Origin: CAIZQW01 sp942493055
GTDB taxonomy: Bacteria; Verrucomicrobiota; Kiritimatiellia; RFP12; UBA1067
DNA length: 64,000 bases
Reading direction: 5' to 3'
Assembly: GCA_942493055.1 (NCBI GenBank)
Contig: OW818680.1
Coordinates: 5,332,001 to 5,396,000 of the forward strand
Below, piece by piece: positions 7,678 to 16,521 of this stretch. Under the pieces are notes generated by a model. The model did no database searches and was not told where the DNA came from. It worked only from the letters and a program-made list of their open reading frames with translations. Every line of letters begins with the position of its first letter. Within the stretch, counting starts at the first letter, position 1. Both the position numbers and the translations under genes were made by a program.

Positions 7678-9123
7678 TTAGATCCCAGCCGTCACATCGA
7701 CACGGCATATCTCTGCCGTCTTACCAGGCCTGACCAGATGTACGGAGCAGGCGAGACACGGGTCGAAGGAGTGCACCACGCGCAGCAGTTCGATCGGATT
7801 CTTGACATCCTTGACCGGTGTGCCGATCAGCGCCTGTTCCATGGCGCCGTGTTGGCCGCTGTCGTCCATCGGCGAGGCGTTCCAGCCTGTGGGCGTGACG
7901 ACCTGATAACGGGTCAGTTTCGAGCTGCCGATCTGTGCCCAGTGGCCCAGCGCGCCCCGGGGGGCCTCGGTCAAACCGATGCCAGTTCCTGTTGCAGGCG
8001 TTGCCTTGTAGGTGTAGGTCGAGGCGCCCGGCACGAGCTGGCTGAGCCAGCCGTCCATGGCGTTTGCCACTTTTTCGGTTTCCAGGGCCCGGGCCACGAT
8101 GCGGTCCATGGCGGAAATGCCGTAGCGGTAGTCCCCGTTAACCCACATGCGGGCCAGAGGCCCCACCTCATGCACGGCTCCTCCGTAACGCGGTGCCTTG
8201 ATCCAGGAATAGGCGCCGGCCTTGTCTGCCAAGGGTTCGGTCACGCCGTTCGCCGGCGCGAGGTTGCCGCTGTTCGCCGTGTACCACGAATGGGAAACAT
8301 ACTCCCGGATCTGGGTGGTGTCCACCGTGCCGAGGGTCCCGTTGGTGTAACGCCCGCGCGCCAGCAGTTTCGAGGTGCCGGTGCTGTTCAGGTCGAAGAC
8401 GCCGTAGGCGAGCAAGTTGCCGCAGCCCGCTCCGATGGACGTGTAGTCCTGGAAAAGGCTCAGGAGCGCCTCGCCGTCGGGGAGCATGACGTTGGAGATG
8501 AAGCCGCGCAGTTCCGTGAGCAGGGTCCTGAACGCGGTGACATCCGCGGCCGTGACGGGCTTGGTGGCTCCGCCCGGCACGAAACTCACCGCGGTCGGCA
8601 TGTGCCCCGCGAAGATCGCACCCATCTGGTGCGACTTGCGTCGCATCGCCAGTGCCGTCACATAGTTGTTCACCAGGGAGACCGCCGCGCTACCTGTAAT
8701 CATGTCGGGGGAGGACAGATGCGCCCGCCACGGCGACATGTCCAGGATGCCGTCGGTGTTGATGTAGTCCGGCGCCGCCAGGTGGTAGAAGTGCAGGATG
8801 TGTGACTGGATGTAGTTCGCCCCGAGGACGAGGTTTCGTACGATCCGTCCGTTTTCCGCGGGCGTCAGCACAAAGGCCTGTTCCAGCGCCAGGCTGGAGG
8901 CCATGCCGTGCGAGACTGGACAGACACCGCAGATGCGTTGTGTCAGCTGCACGGCATCGCGCGGGTCGCGCCCGGTGAGGATGCGTTCAAACCCGCGAAA
9001 CATAGCGCCCGCGCACTTCGCATCGGTCACCTGCTGCGTGCCGCCGATCGTATCCACGGTCACCTCGACGTCCAAGTGGCCTTCCACTCGGGTCATGGGA
9101 GATATCGTTAATGTGGTTGCCAT
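7678..9123 (-). CDS. [NiFe]-hydrogenase large subunit
   Basis: Catalytic subunit of 481 residues that binds the NiFe(CN)2CO centre. The L1 motif RICGVCPVSH is near residue 65 and the L2 motif DPCLACSVH at about 454-462. After the final His a 19-residue tail (ending VDVTAGI) remains for removal by the maturation protease. All four metal ligands are Cys, so this is not a [NiFeSe] enzyme. The gene follows the small-subunit gene by 48 nt with an AAAGGAG ribosome site. Together with the Tat-exported small subunit it makes a periplasmic uptake hydrogenase of group 1. No cytochrome b subunit is encoded nearby. Confidence 0.95.
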   Translation of the reverse strand: MATTLTISPMTRVEGHLDVEVTVDTIGGTQQVTDAKCAGAMFRGFERILTGRDPRDAVQLTQRICGVCPVSHGMASSLALEQAFVLTPAENGRIVRNLVLGANYIQSHILHFYHLAAPDYINTDGILDMSPWRAHLSSPDMITGSAAVSLVNNYVTALAMRRKSHQMGAIFAGHMPTAVSFVPGGATKPVTAADVTAFRTLLTELRGFISNVMLPDGEALLSLFQDYTSIGAGCGNLLAYGVFDLNSTGTSKLLARGRYTNGTLGTVDTTQIREYVSHSWYTANSGNLAPANGVTEPLADKAGAYSWIKAPRYGGAVHEVGPLARMWVNGDYRYGISAMDRIVARALETEKVANAMDGWLSQLVPGASTYTYKATPATGTGIGLTEAPRGALGHWAQIGSSKLTRYQVVTPTGWNASPMDDSGQHGAMEQALIGTPVKDVKNPIELLRVVHSFDPCLACSVHLVRPGKTAEICRVDVTAGI

Positions 9124-9171
9124 AAGAATGACTCCTTTTTTTGTAGTTCTTGTGTTTCGGTCGTGCGTCGG

Positions 9172-10206
9172 TTAATCGTCTACACCGGGACCGTTGAGGG
9201 AATAGAACGGCGACATGCCGTCAGGGAACGTGGGCTCCGTGCACCCGTTACAGGGGGCGCCTGCTTCCACGCACCAGCTGACCCCGGGGGTGCCGGCTGC
9301 GCCTCCGTTCCATTTGCGCACCGAGCAGTCGCAGTGGGCCAGGCCCCCGCTGCAGCCCAAGGCAAACAAGCAGCCACTGACGCCGAGTGCGCGGGGTTGC
9401 GGCACATGGTCGTCCGTACGCGAATGGCAGTCGAGGCAAGATTGTCCTTTGGCGTGGCTTTGACGGCCATATTTTGAGGTGTAGTCGGCCAGGTGCGGGC
9501 ACTGCTCGTGCACCGTCTTGCCGTAGAACGCCGTGGGCCGGCCCAGGGCATCCAGCGGAGGCAGTGCTCCGTTGGCCAGAACGTACGCCACCGTGCCAAC
9601 CAGCCAGTCGGGGTGCATGGGACAGCCGGGAATGTTGACCACCGTGTAACGGCTGCCGAGCACGGTTGAGAGCCCGGCGGCACCGGTCAGGTTCGGTTGC
9701 GCTGCGCTCAGTCCTCCGTATGAGGCGCAGGTCCCTGCCGCGATGATCACCGATGCCCGTTCGGCATAGCGCGTGACGCCCTTCAGGGCTGTCAGCCCCG
9801 GCCACAACGTGCAGTATTCGCCGTTTGCTCCGGTGGGAATGGCCCCCTCCACAATCAGCGCGTAACCGCCCTGGCGGTAGGTCTTCTCAACCTGTGAGAC
9901 AGCCAGATTGCCGGCGGCAGCCGACAGGTTGGGGTGATAGTTGAGGTCAAGTGTGTTGACCGCCAGATCGGTGATCGTGGCGTAATAGATCGAGTTCAGC
10001 AACGATACTGAACAGCCGGTGCAGGACTGCGCTTGAAGCCACAGGACTGGCAAGCCGCCTGCGGCCGTCTCCTTGGCTTCGGCTTTGCCGGCGAACTTTG
10101 TCACGCCTGTGACCCCGAGTCCGAAGGCGGCACCCACGGCCGACGTCGCACCCATGAAATCTCTGCGTGACAAGCCCATTGCTTTCATGACTTGATTGGT
10201 ATCCAT
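9172..10206 (-). CDS. [NiFe]-hydrogenase small subunit, Tat-exported, with CxxCH insertion
   Basis: Electron-transfer subunit of 344 residues. The N-terminal Tat signal carries LSRRDFMG at about residue 12. Proximal-cluster ligands appear in QSCTGCSVS, GTCASYGG and NIPGCPMHP. The distal cluster His/Cys begins at HEQCPHL, but the usual short segment to the next Cys is expanded by about 25 residues that include SCLDCHS, a CxxCH haem-c-like motif. The medial region reads SWCVEAGAPCNGC: the Pro found in standard [3Fe-4S] enzymes is Cys, so a medial [4Fe-4S] cluster is likely. The start overlaps the end of a short upstream frame and has AGGAGA 8 nt ahead. Confidence 0.93.
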   Translation of the reverse strand: MDTNQVMKAMGLSRRDFMGATSAVGAAFGLGVTGVTKFAGKAEAKETAAGGLPVLWLQAQSCTGCSVSLLNSIYYATITDLAVNTLDLNYHPNLSAAAGNLAVSQVEKTYRQGGYALIVEGAIPTGANGEYCTLWPGLTALKGVTRYAERASVIIAAGTCASYGGLSAAQPNLTGAAGLSTVLGSRYTVVNIPGCPMHPDWLVGTVAYVLANGALPPLDALGRPTAFYGKTVHEQCPHLADYTSKYGRQSHAKGQSCLDCHSRTDDHVPQPRALGVSGCLFALGCSGGLAHCDCSVRKWNGGAAGTPGVSWCVEAGAPCNGCTEPTFPDGMSPFYSLNGPGVDD

Positions 10207-10207
10207 G

Positions 10208-10423
10208 TTAGTCTCTCCTCATGTTTGCTCGTGCATTCCGCAGCCCGATGGTACGGGCTGCGGTTGGAAGCATCTGTTCGTTCCTTGTCTCAGTTCCGCC
10301 GCCGTTCGACAGCAAGACTTCACCTCGCGGGCTCTTCCGATGGAGCCACTCGCCGACATTCTCCAGATTTTCCGAGATAGGTCGTCCCGGATGTATGAAG
10401 AATGCCCTTCGCGTCATATTCAT
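10208..10423 (-). CDS. Possible 71-residue leader ORF before the hydrogenase genes
   Basis: ATG 10423 has an excellent AGGAGG site 9 nt upstream, and the TAA at 10210-10208 ends 1 nt before the small-subunit ATG, so translation could be coupled. The product starts MNMTRRAFFIHPG and is basic and Arg/Asn-rich, with no signal peptide and no family I recognise. The end of the frame contains a strong hairpin (10240-10261). It could be a genuine small protein, a translated leader controlling hydrogenase expression, or non-coding leader RNA. Confidence 0.35.
   Translation of the reverse strand: MNMTRRAFFIHPGRPISENLENVGEWLHRKSPRGEVLLSNGGGTETRNEQMLPTAARTIGLRNARANMRRD
10240..10261 (-). promoter_or_regulatory. 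Hairpin in hydrogenase leader
   Basis: GCAGCCCG (10240-10247) pairs perfectly with CGGGCTGC (10254-10261) around a 6-nt loop, about 34 nt before the small-subunit start. There is no following T-run on either strand, so it is not a simple terminator. It may stabilise or control the hydrogenase mRNA. Confidence 0.4.
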
Positions 10424-10472
10424 GTTGTTTGTCCTCCTCTCGCTTACAGAGCCGCACGGCAGTAACTCCGTG

Positions 10473-10542
10473 TACTCAAGAGTAATTTGCTCTGGCGTAA
10501 TTATAGAACGGTTTACGAGCCTATTCATAGATGAGCGATCTA
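10473..10542 (-). promoter_or_regulatory. Candidate hydrogenase promoter and flanking inverted repeats
   Basis: In the divergent intergenic region the minus strand has TATAAT (10505-10500) with only a poor -35 match 17 nt away, as expected for an activator-dependent promoter. TAGAT-N5-ATCTA (10528-10542) abuts the -35 region, and TACTC-AA-GAGTA (10473-10484) lies just downstream. Both are plausible binding sites for the neighbouring AraC-type regulator. This is inference from symmetry only. Confidence 0.4.
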
Positions 10543-10595
10543 CGAAGAGGGGTAAACCTCTACGAATACCGGGGAATAATCCTACCAAAATGGGG

Positions 10596-10625
10596 TTGTA
10601 TAACTTTTCGCATGCGTGGTATCAT
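10596..10625 (+). promoter_or_regulatory. Promoter of the regulator-hyp operon
   Basis: TTGTAT (10596-10601), 18 nt, TATCAT (10620-10625), then exactly 7 nt to ATG 10633, which implies a leaderless message. Confidence 0.45.
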
Positions 10626-10632
10626 ACGCGGT

Positions 10633-11769
10633 ATGGATTCCAAACAGATGGAGAATATGTTACGAGCGGCCTGCAACACGCCCGCGCTGTGTAAGCTGAA
10701 TGCGCTCGTGCGGGAACTTACGGGCGTGGGGTTGCTCGTGGTCTGGTCCCGTAGTGGTGAGTGCTTTGGCCAAGTTCCCGTATGTGACAATGAACGCGAT
10801 TTGCCGCAATTCTGCCGCCTGCTGCATGAGGTGCCCCAGGGACTCCAGCGCTGTGTCACCTGCCATTCGCTGCTCGCGCTCGCGGCCAGCGGTCGAGGCC
10901 AGGTCACCGAGGGCCGCTGCCATGGCGGGGCCTGCGTGGTCGCCTCACCAGTGAGAGGCGTTGCGCTGCCGTCAGAGGCTGACCTGGTTGTCATCAGCTC
11001 CTGCGCCTTCACGCTCCCAGACCGTAAGAAGGGGTGGCGGGTCACGTGGAAGATCGCGCGTGACCTTGGCATCGACGCCATGAAGCTGCGGCATGCCTAC
11101 GAGAATCTTCCGGACCTGCCCGCGGATAAACTCAAGCTCGTCGGCGAGATCGTCGATGCTGCTGCAGCCACCTTAGCCGAAGCGCTGCACGGCCAGATCA
11201 GCGACAATAGCGCTGCGGCTGACACGCACGCGCGTCAGGATATCGAGGCGAAACTCACAGCCGCCCTGCAGGCCTCCCATGAACCCGCATTCCGCCATGC
11301 AAGTGGAACAGTGCAGGCAACCCTGGTAGACGTGGTGCTTGCTGTGGTGGGCGCCAATCCGCAGCTGTCCGTGACCGTGGCAGACATCGCGCGAGCCGCC
11401 CACATCACCCCCAATCATTTTTCGCTGATCTTCCGTCGCCGGACCGGGACACCCTTCTCTGAATTCCTTGCCGAGAAGCGTTTCGAGCGCGCCATGGAGC
11501 GGTTGCGGGATTTGACACTGTCGATCGGGGAGGTTTCCCGGGAGTCGGGGTACACGGATCCGAACTATTTTGCCAAAGTGTTCCACAAGCGCACAGGCCT
11601 GTCCCCGCGCGAGTGGCGTCTGGGCAAGTACGAACCTGTCGAGCGTGCGAAACGCGCGTCCAAGAGCAGCCCTCCAGCCCGTACGAAGGCTCGTGCGGCG
11701 AAGAAGGATAAGAAGAAGTCACGCAAAACGCCAACGCAGCGGCCTCGCCTGAAACATGAAGACAAATAA
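10633..11769 (+). CDS. PocR-domain AraC-family transcriptional regulator
   Basis: 378 residues. The N-terminal PocR-type ligand domain (about residues 10-170) has the Cys-containing pattern LQRCVTCHSLL and CHGGACVVASPV known from PocR sensors. A C-terminal AraC double helix-turn-helix follows (about 240-345; TVADIARAAHITPNHFSLIF and YTDPNYFAKVFHKRTGLSP), then a Lys/Arg-rich tail. It is the first gene of the hyp operon, overlaps hypF by 14 nt, and is divergent from the hydrogenase structural genes, so it probably controls both. The ligand is unknown. The frame extends upstream to 10531, but the promoter position favours ATG 10633; 10648 and 10657 are alternatives. Confidence 0.85.
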   Translation: MDSKQMENMLRAACNTPALCKLNALVRELTGVGLLVVWSRSGECFGQVPVCDNERDLPQFCRLLHEVPQGLQRCVTCHSLLALAASGRGQVTEGRCHGGACVVASPVRGVALPSEADLVVISSCAFTLPDRKKGWRVTWKIARDLGIDAMKLRHAYENLPDLPADKLKLVGEIVDAAAATLAEALHGQISDNSAAADTHARQDIEAKLTAALQASHEPAFRHASGTVQATLVDVVLAVVGANPQLSVTVADIARAAHITPNHFSLIFRRRTGTPFSEFLAEKRFERAMERLRDLTLSIGEVSRESGYTDPNYFAKVFHKRTGLSPREWRLGKYEPVERAKRASKSSPPARTKARAAKKDKKKSRKTPTQRPRLKHEDK

Positions 11770-14095
11770 AGTCATACGGGTTTTTGATCTGACGGGCGTG
11801 GTGCAAGGCGTGGGCCTGCGCCCGACCATCTACCTGTTGGCGGAGAAAGCCGGGCTCTGCGGCTGGGTGCAGAATCGCACGGGTGTGGTGCGCCTGAGGC
11901 TGGAGGGCGAGGCGACAGTGATCGATGCCTTTATGCGGCATCTGCCGGGGGCGCTTCCGCCGAATGCCCGGCTGGACGCGATCAGCGAGATCGAGTCAGA
12001 GCCGCTGCCTGCGGGCTGCGGCGCGAAAGATTTCACCATTCTGCCCAGCGCAATCTCTGGACATCCGACCGTCGTGATCCCGGCTGATTTGGCGCTCTGC
12101 GACGCTTGCCGAGCCGAAATTCAAGACCCGAGCAATCGGCGTTACGGCTACCCCTTCACCACCTGCACGCGCTGCGGGCCGCGCTACACCGTTGTGCAGT
12201 CGATGCCCTATGACCGCGACCGCACCACGCTGTCGGCCTTTCCGCTCTGCCCGGCTTGCCGTGCCGAGTATGAGAACCCCCATGACCGTCGCTTCCATGC
12301 GGAGAGCATGGCCTGTCCGCACTGCGGTCCGCGCCTCTCGCTCCTGGATAGCCAAGGCGCGCCGGTTGCGGGTGACCCGCTGCGCGTCGCGCGCCAGGCG
12401 CTGGCGCAAGGCGCAGTCGTGGGCGTGCGCGGGATCGGCGGCTATCTGCTGGCCGCGGACGCGTTTGACCCCGAGGTGCTGCAAAAGCTGCGCGCGCGCA
12501 AACGAAGACCCCACAAGCCTTTCGCCGTGATGGCCGCCGACGTGGCGACTGTGCGCCGCTTCTGCGCGCTGCCCCCTGAAGCCGAGGTGCTGCTCACCTC
12601 GGCGGAGGCGCCGATCGTGATTCTCGATCTCTTGCCCGAGGCTGAGCGCGCCGCAGGCTTGCCGCTCGAGTGGCTCACGCCCGACGCGCCAACGCTCGGC
12701 GTGATGTTGCCGACGTCGCCGCTGCATCTCTTTCTACTCACGCCGCTTGCGGGTGATCCTGTGCCGGCGTTCGAACTGCTGGTCATGACCAGCGGCAATC
12801 GCGGCGGGGAGCCGATCTGTCTGACGGACGCGGAGGCTGTGGACCGGCTGGGGAATATCGCGGACCTGCTGCTGAGTCATGACCGCGAGATCAACCTGCG
12901 TGCCGACGATTCGCTGGCCGTGATTCAGCACGGCGCACCGCAGCTCTGGCGTCGTGCGCGGGGCTATGCGCCCAATGCGATACTCCTTGCCCGCCCGCTC
13001 GAGCGCTGCGTCCTGGCCATGGGCGCGGAGTTGAAGAACAGCATGGCCGTCGGGTTCGAGGACCGTGTGGTGGTTTCCCCGCACGTGGGCGACTTGGAGA
13101 CGCCCGAGGCGCTGGACGGTCTCGAGCGCGTAGCACGCGCGCTGCCGCTCTTTCTGGCGCGCCAGCCCGAGGTGGTGGCTGTGGATCTGCATCCCGACAT
13201 GCATGCGACGTTGCTGGGGCGCCGCATCGCGGCTGAGAACGGGCTGCCGGTGGTGGAGGTGCAGCATCACTATGCACACGCCATGGCGGCGTTTGCGGAG
13301 CACGGCATAGAGACCGGGCTGGCGCTGGTGATGGACGGCACAGGCTTGGGGACCGACGGCACCGTGTGGGGTGCGGAGCTTTTCGCGATCGATCCGTCCG
13401 GTTATCGGAGGCTTGCGACTTTTGCTCCAGTGCCGCTGCCAGGGGGTGACGCGGCTGTGCGGCGGCCTGCGCGACAGGTGGTTGCGCGGTGGGTGGCCGC
13501 GGGAGTCGAACTGACCGACGCGCGCTTGCGCCATCTCGGGGTCACACCCGAAGAGGGGGCGATCTGGCGTCAGCAGTGCCTCAACAGGTTGAATGCGCCG
13601 CTGACCCATGCTGCCGGGCGCGTCTTCGATGCTTTTTCTGCGGCGTTGAGGATCGCGCCGGAGACGGTCACCTACGAGGGCCAGTCCGCGATTCGGCTGG
13701 AAGCTGCGGCGCGGCGCTCCGAGAGACGTGACGTGCCCCGCATCCCCTTTGCACAGGCGGAAAAGGATGGGATGCTCGTGATTGACTGGGCTGAAGCCTT
13801 CACGTTATTGGCGGATGTCGACCTGCCCGCACGCCGTGAGCGCGACTGGGCGTATGGGGAACATTCCGCCATTGCGGAGGCGGCTCTGGCAATGATATAC
13901 TACGGACTGTCGCATGTTGGCGCTTGTCCAGTAGCCTTGAGCGGGGGGGTGTTTATGAACCGCATCCTCACGGATCTTGTGGTGCAGCCTTTGGAAGCGC
14001 AGGGTGTCCGCGTGCTCCTGCAGCGGCGCATCCCGCCGAACGACGGGTGCATCTCTCTGGGACAGGCGGTGGTGGCTGGAAACAGGCGCAGGTAA
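11756..14095 (+). CDS. hypF: Carbamoyltransferase HypF
   Basis: 779 residues. HypF makes the cyanide ligands of the NiFe centre from carbamoyl phosphate. Domains in order: acylphosphatase-like (VVQGVGLRP near 15-23), two zinc fingers (CDAC...CTRC and CPAC...CPHC), a YrdC-like domain, and a C-terminal Kae1/carbamoyltransferase-like domain with EVQHHYAHAMAAF. Length and order are normal for the family. It overlaps the regulator gene by 14 nt. Confidence 0.97.
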   Translation: MKTNKVIRVFDLTGVVQGVGLRPTIYLLAEKAGLCGWVQNRTGVVRLRLEGEATVIDAFMRHLPGALPPNARLDAISEIESEPLPAGCGAKDFTILPSAISGHPTVVIPADLALCDACRAEIQDPSNRRYGYPFTTCTRCGPRYTVVQSMPYDRDRTTLSAFPLCPACRAEYENPHDRRFHAESMACPHCGPRLSLLDSQGAPVAGDPLRVARQALAQGAVVGVRGIGGYLLAADAFDPEVLQKLRARKRRPHKPFAVMAADVATVRRFCALPPEAEVLLTSAEAPIVILDLLPEAERAAGLPLEWLTPDAPTLGVMLPTSPLHLFLLTPLAGDPVPAFELLVMTSGNRGGEPICLTDAEAVDRLGNIADLLLSHDREINLRADDSLAVIQHGAPQLWRRARGYAPNAILLARPLERCVLAMGAELKNSMAVGFEDRVVVSPHVGDLETPEALDGLERVARALPLFLARQPEVVAVDLHPDMHATLLGRRIAAENGLPVVEVQHHYAHAMAAFAEHGIETGLALVMDGTGLGTDGTVWGAELFAIDPSGYRRLATFAPVPLPGGDAAVRRPARQVVARWVAAGVELTDARLRHLGVTPEEGAIWRQQCLNRLNAPLTHAAGRVFDAFSAALRIAPETVTYEGQSAIRLEAAARRSERRDVPRIPFAQAEKDGMLVIDWAEAFTLLADVDLPARRERDWAYGEHSAIAEAALAMIYYGLSHVGACPVALSGGVFMNRILTDLVVQPLEAQGVRVLLQRRIPPNDGCISLGQAVVAGNRRR

Positions 14096-14105
14096 GGAGT
14101 CTGAT

Positions 14106-14363
14106 ATGTGTTTAGCGGTGCCGATGCAAATTGTTGAGATCCGTCCCGACGGCAAGGGGGTGGCTGAGCTGGAAGGCAGTCGCCATGTCATCGACCTTTC
14201 GTTTGTGACCGATGTGAGCCTCGGCGTCTATGTGATTGTCCATGCGGGCTATGCCATCGAAACGCTGGATCAGGAGGAGGCCAAGGCCACGCTGTCGCTC
14301 TTCGCGGAGATTGTCAGAGAGGCTCATGCCGATAGCCCGTATACCGAACCCCTGGGAACGTAG
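14106..14363 (+). CDS. hypC: Hydrogenase assembly chaperone HypC
   Basis: An 85-residue chaperone that carries the Fe(CN)2CO unit with HypD. It begins MCLAVPMQI, so the essential Cys2 follows the initiator Met. The frame is open further upstream, but ATG 14106 has AAGGAG upstream and exposes Cys2. It lies 10 nt after hypF. Confidence 0.95.
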   Translation: MCLAVPMQIVEIRPDGKGVAELEGSRHVIDLSFVTDVSLGVYVIVHAGYAIETLDQEEAKATLSLFAEIVREAHADSPYTEPLGT

Positions 14364-14365
14364 CC

Positions 14366-15490
14366 ATGAACTATATTGATGATTTCAGAGATCCTGACGT
14401 GGCCGCGCAGTTCGTGCGGTTGATCGCGGAGCAGGGGCGTGCCTTGGCTGACCAGGGCCGCCGTGTGCACATCATGGAGGTGTGCGGCAGCCATACGATG
14501 GCCATCGGCCGCTATGGAATCCGCGAACTGCTGCCCGAAAATGTGGAGCTGATCAGCGGACCGGGGTGTCCGGTCTGCGTGACCGACCCGGGCTACATCG
14601 ATGCGGCTATCGCACTGGCCGGGAAAGGGGCGATTCTGGCGACCTTCGGGGACATGATCCGTGTGCCGGGGTCCGAGTCCGACCTGACGTTGTGCCGCTC
14701 TTCAGGCGGCGATGTACGGGTCTGTTACTCCCCCAATGCCGCCATTGAAATCGCGCAGAGCCATCCGGATCGCGAGATCGTGTTTCTCGCAATCGGGTTT
14801 GAGACCACGATCGTCCCGGTGGTGAGTATTGTCGATGAGGCGATCCGCGCGGGTGTCCGGAACATCTCGCTTCTGACGGCCTTCAAGCTCGTGCCGCCTG
14901 CTTTGCATGCGCTGCTGGCGGACACGGAAATCAAGATTGACGCGTATCTCTGTCCGGCGCACGTGAGCGCCATCATCGGCTCTCAGGCGTATGAGCCGTT
15001 CGCCGCGGATTACCATGTGCCGTGCGTCGTCGCCGGCTTTGAACCGCTTGACATCTTGTATGGTGTGAACGGCATCCTCGCCCAAGTGCTCAAGAACGAA
15101 GCGCGCGTCGAGAACCAGTACGCCCGCGTGGTCAGGCGCGGCGGCAACCCCAAGGCGCAGGCGCGCATGGACCAGTATCTGGAGCCTGTGGATGCGGTTT
15201 GGCGTGGTATCGGCGTGATTCCATCGAGCGGCCTCGGCCTGCGGCCGGAGTTTGCCGCCTATGATGCTGAAAAGAAATTCGGGATGCCGGTGCGTATCGG
15301 ACGGCAGCATGCGGGGTGCCGGTGCGGCGATGTCATCAAGGGCAAGCTCCGTCCCACGGCGTGTCCGCTGTTTTCCAGCGTGTGCACGCCGGACAACCCG
15401 ATCGGACCCTGCATGGTGAGTGCGGAGGGCACCTGTGCGGCTTACTTTAAATACGCGCTGCGGGACGTGCGGCAAGGAGGCGAAACGTGA
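14366..15490 (+). CDS. hypD: Hydrogenase formation protein HypD
   Basis: 374 residues, the scaffold for Fe(CN)2CO assembly with a [4Fe-4S] cluster. Family motifs are present: IMEVCGSHT, SGPGCPVCVT, FLAIGFETT and QHAGCRCGDV near the C-terminus with cluster-binding Cys. It starts 2 nt after hypC and overlaps hypE by 4 nt (ATGA), indicating coupled translation. Confidence 0.97.
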   Translation: MNYIDDFRDPDVAAQFVRLIAEQGRALADQGRRVHIMEVCGSHTMAIGRYGIRELLPENVELISGPGCPVCVTDPGYIDAAIALAGKGAILATFGDMIRVPGSESDLTLCRSSGGDVRVCYSPNAAIEIAQSHPDREIVFLAIGFETTIVPVVSIVDEAIRAGVRNISLLTAFKLVPPALHALLADTEIKIDAYLCPAHVSAIIGSQAYEPFAADYHVPCVVAGFEPLDILYGVNGILAQVLKNEARVENQYARVVRRGGNPKAQARMDQYLEPVDAVWRGIGVIPSSGLGLRPEFAAYDAEKKFGMPVRIGRQHAGCRCGDVIKGKLRPTACPLFSSVCTPDNPIGPCMVSAEGTCAAYFKYALRDVRQGGET

Positions 15491-16497
15491 ACACGGAAAG
15501 GGTTGTACAACTGGCACACGGCGGAGGCGGCCGTCTGACGCGGGAGCTGATCGAGCGTGAGATTGTGAGCAGGTTTGGAAACGGACCCTTGCGCGGCCTT
15601 CCCGACGGCGCCACACTGCCCTCGCCGGGCGACCGCCTGGTCTTCACCACGGACAGCTTCGTGGTCCATCCTCTGGAGTTTCCAGGCGGAAACATCGGTC
15701 ATCTGGCGGTTCATGGCACAGTGAACGACCTCTCGGTCTGCGGCGGCGAGCCGAAGTGGCTCTCGCTGGCCCTGATCATCGAAGAGGGGTTCCCCTTCAG
15801 CGCCTTGGGGAGGATTTTGGATTCCGTGCGTGAAGCGGCCGACGCCTGCGGCGTGATTGTGGCGACCGGCGACACGAAGGTTGTGGCGCGCGGCCAGGGC
15901 GACGGACTCTACGTCAACACAGCGGGAATCGGTTTGGCGCTGCCGGGCTTTGTCCTCGGGCAGGAGCGGATTTGCGAGGGGGATTGCGTGCTGGTCAACG
16001 GCACGCTGGGCGATCACGGGATGGCGGTGATGTCGGCACGGCAGAATATGGATTTCGTCAAGGGGCCTGTGAGCGACACGGGGTCTGTGCAGCGCTTGGT
16101 GGCTGCGGTGCGCGAGTTTGGCGCGGAGGTCCGCTTCATGCGCGACCCGACCCGCGGCGGTGCGGCGGCTGTGCTGAACGAGATCGTTGATGGCCGCGAG
16201 ATCGGCATTTTGCTCAAGGAGCGTGACCTTCCGCTGGCGCCCGCGACACGGGCTGTCGCTGAGATGCTCGGCATCGACCCGCTGCATGCAGCCTCCGAGG
16301 GGCGGCTGCTCCTCTTCTGCGAGCGCGAGGTCGCACCGGCGATCCTGAAACGCTGGCAAGCGCTGCCGGAAGGCGAGGGCGCTGTCTGCCTGGGAACCGT
16401 GACGCGCGACAAGGGCCGCGTGGTGATGGAAACCGTGACAGGGGGACGCCGCTTGGTCGATGTGCCGCGCGGCGAACTGCTGCCCCGGATTTGCTAA
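15487..16497 (+). CDS. hypE: Hydrogenase maturation protein HypE
   Basis: 336 residues of the AIR synthetase/ThiL fold. It dehydrates the carbamoyl group on its own C-terminal Cys to thiocyanate. The N-terminal LAHGGGGRLTRELI and the C-terminal ending PRIC, with the essential Cys last, are both intact. Confidence 0.97.
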   Translation: MNTERVVQLAHGGGGRLTRELIEREIVSRFGNGPLRGLPDGATLPSPGDRLVFTTDSFVVHPLEFPGGNIGHLAVHGTVNDLSVCGGEPKWLSLALIIEEGFPFSALGRILDSVREAADACGVIVATGDTKVVARGQGDGLYVNTAGIGLALPGFVLGQERICEGDCVLVNGTLGDHGMAVMSARQNMDFVKGPVSDTGSVQRLVAAVREFGAEVRFMRDPTRGGAAAVLNEIVDGREIGILLKERDLPLAPATRAVAEMLGIDPLHAASEGRLLLFCEREVAPAILKRWQALPEGEGAVCLGTVTRDKGRVVMETVTGGRRLVDVPRGELLPRIC

Positions 16498-16521
16498 CCT
16501 TCGAGCCGAGGAACTCTTAAC

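Noticed and set aside
7678..9123. [NiFeSe] hydrogenase
   Set aside because: L2 motif is DPCLACSVH with Cys codons; no TGA at the nickel-ligand positions.
12734..13609. Long minus-strand frame inside hypF
   Set aside because: hypF is complete on the plus strand with all domains; the antisense frame is a composition artefact.
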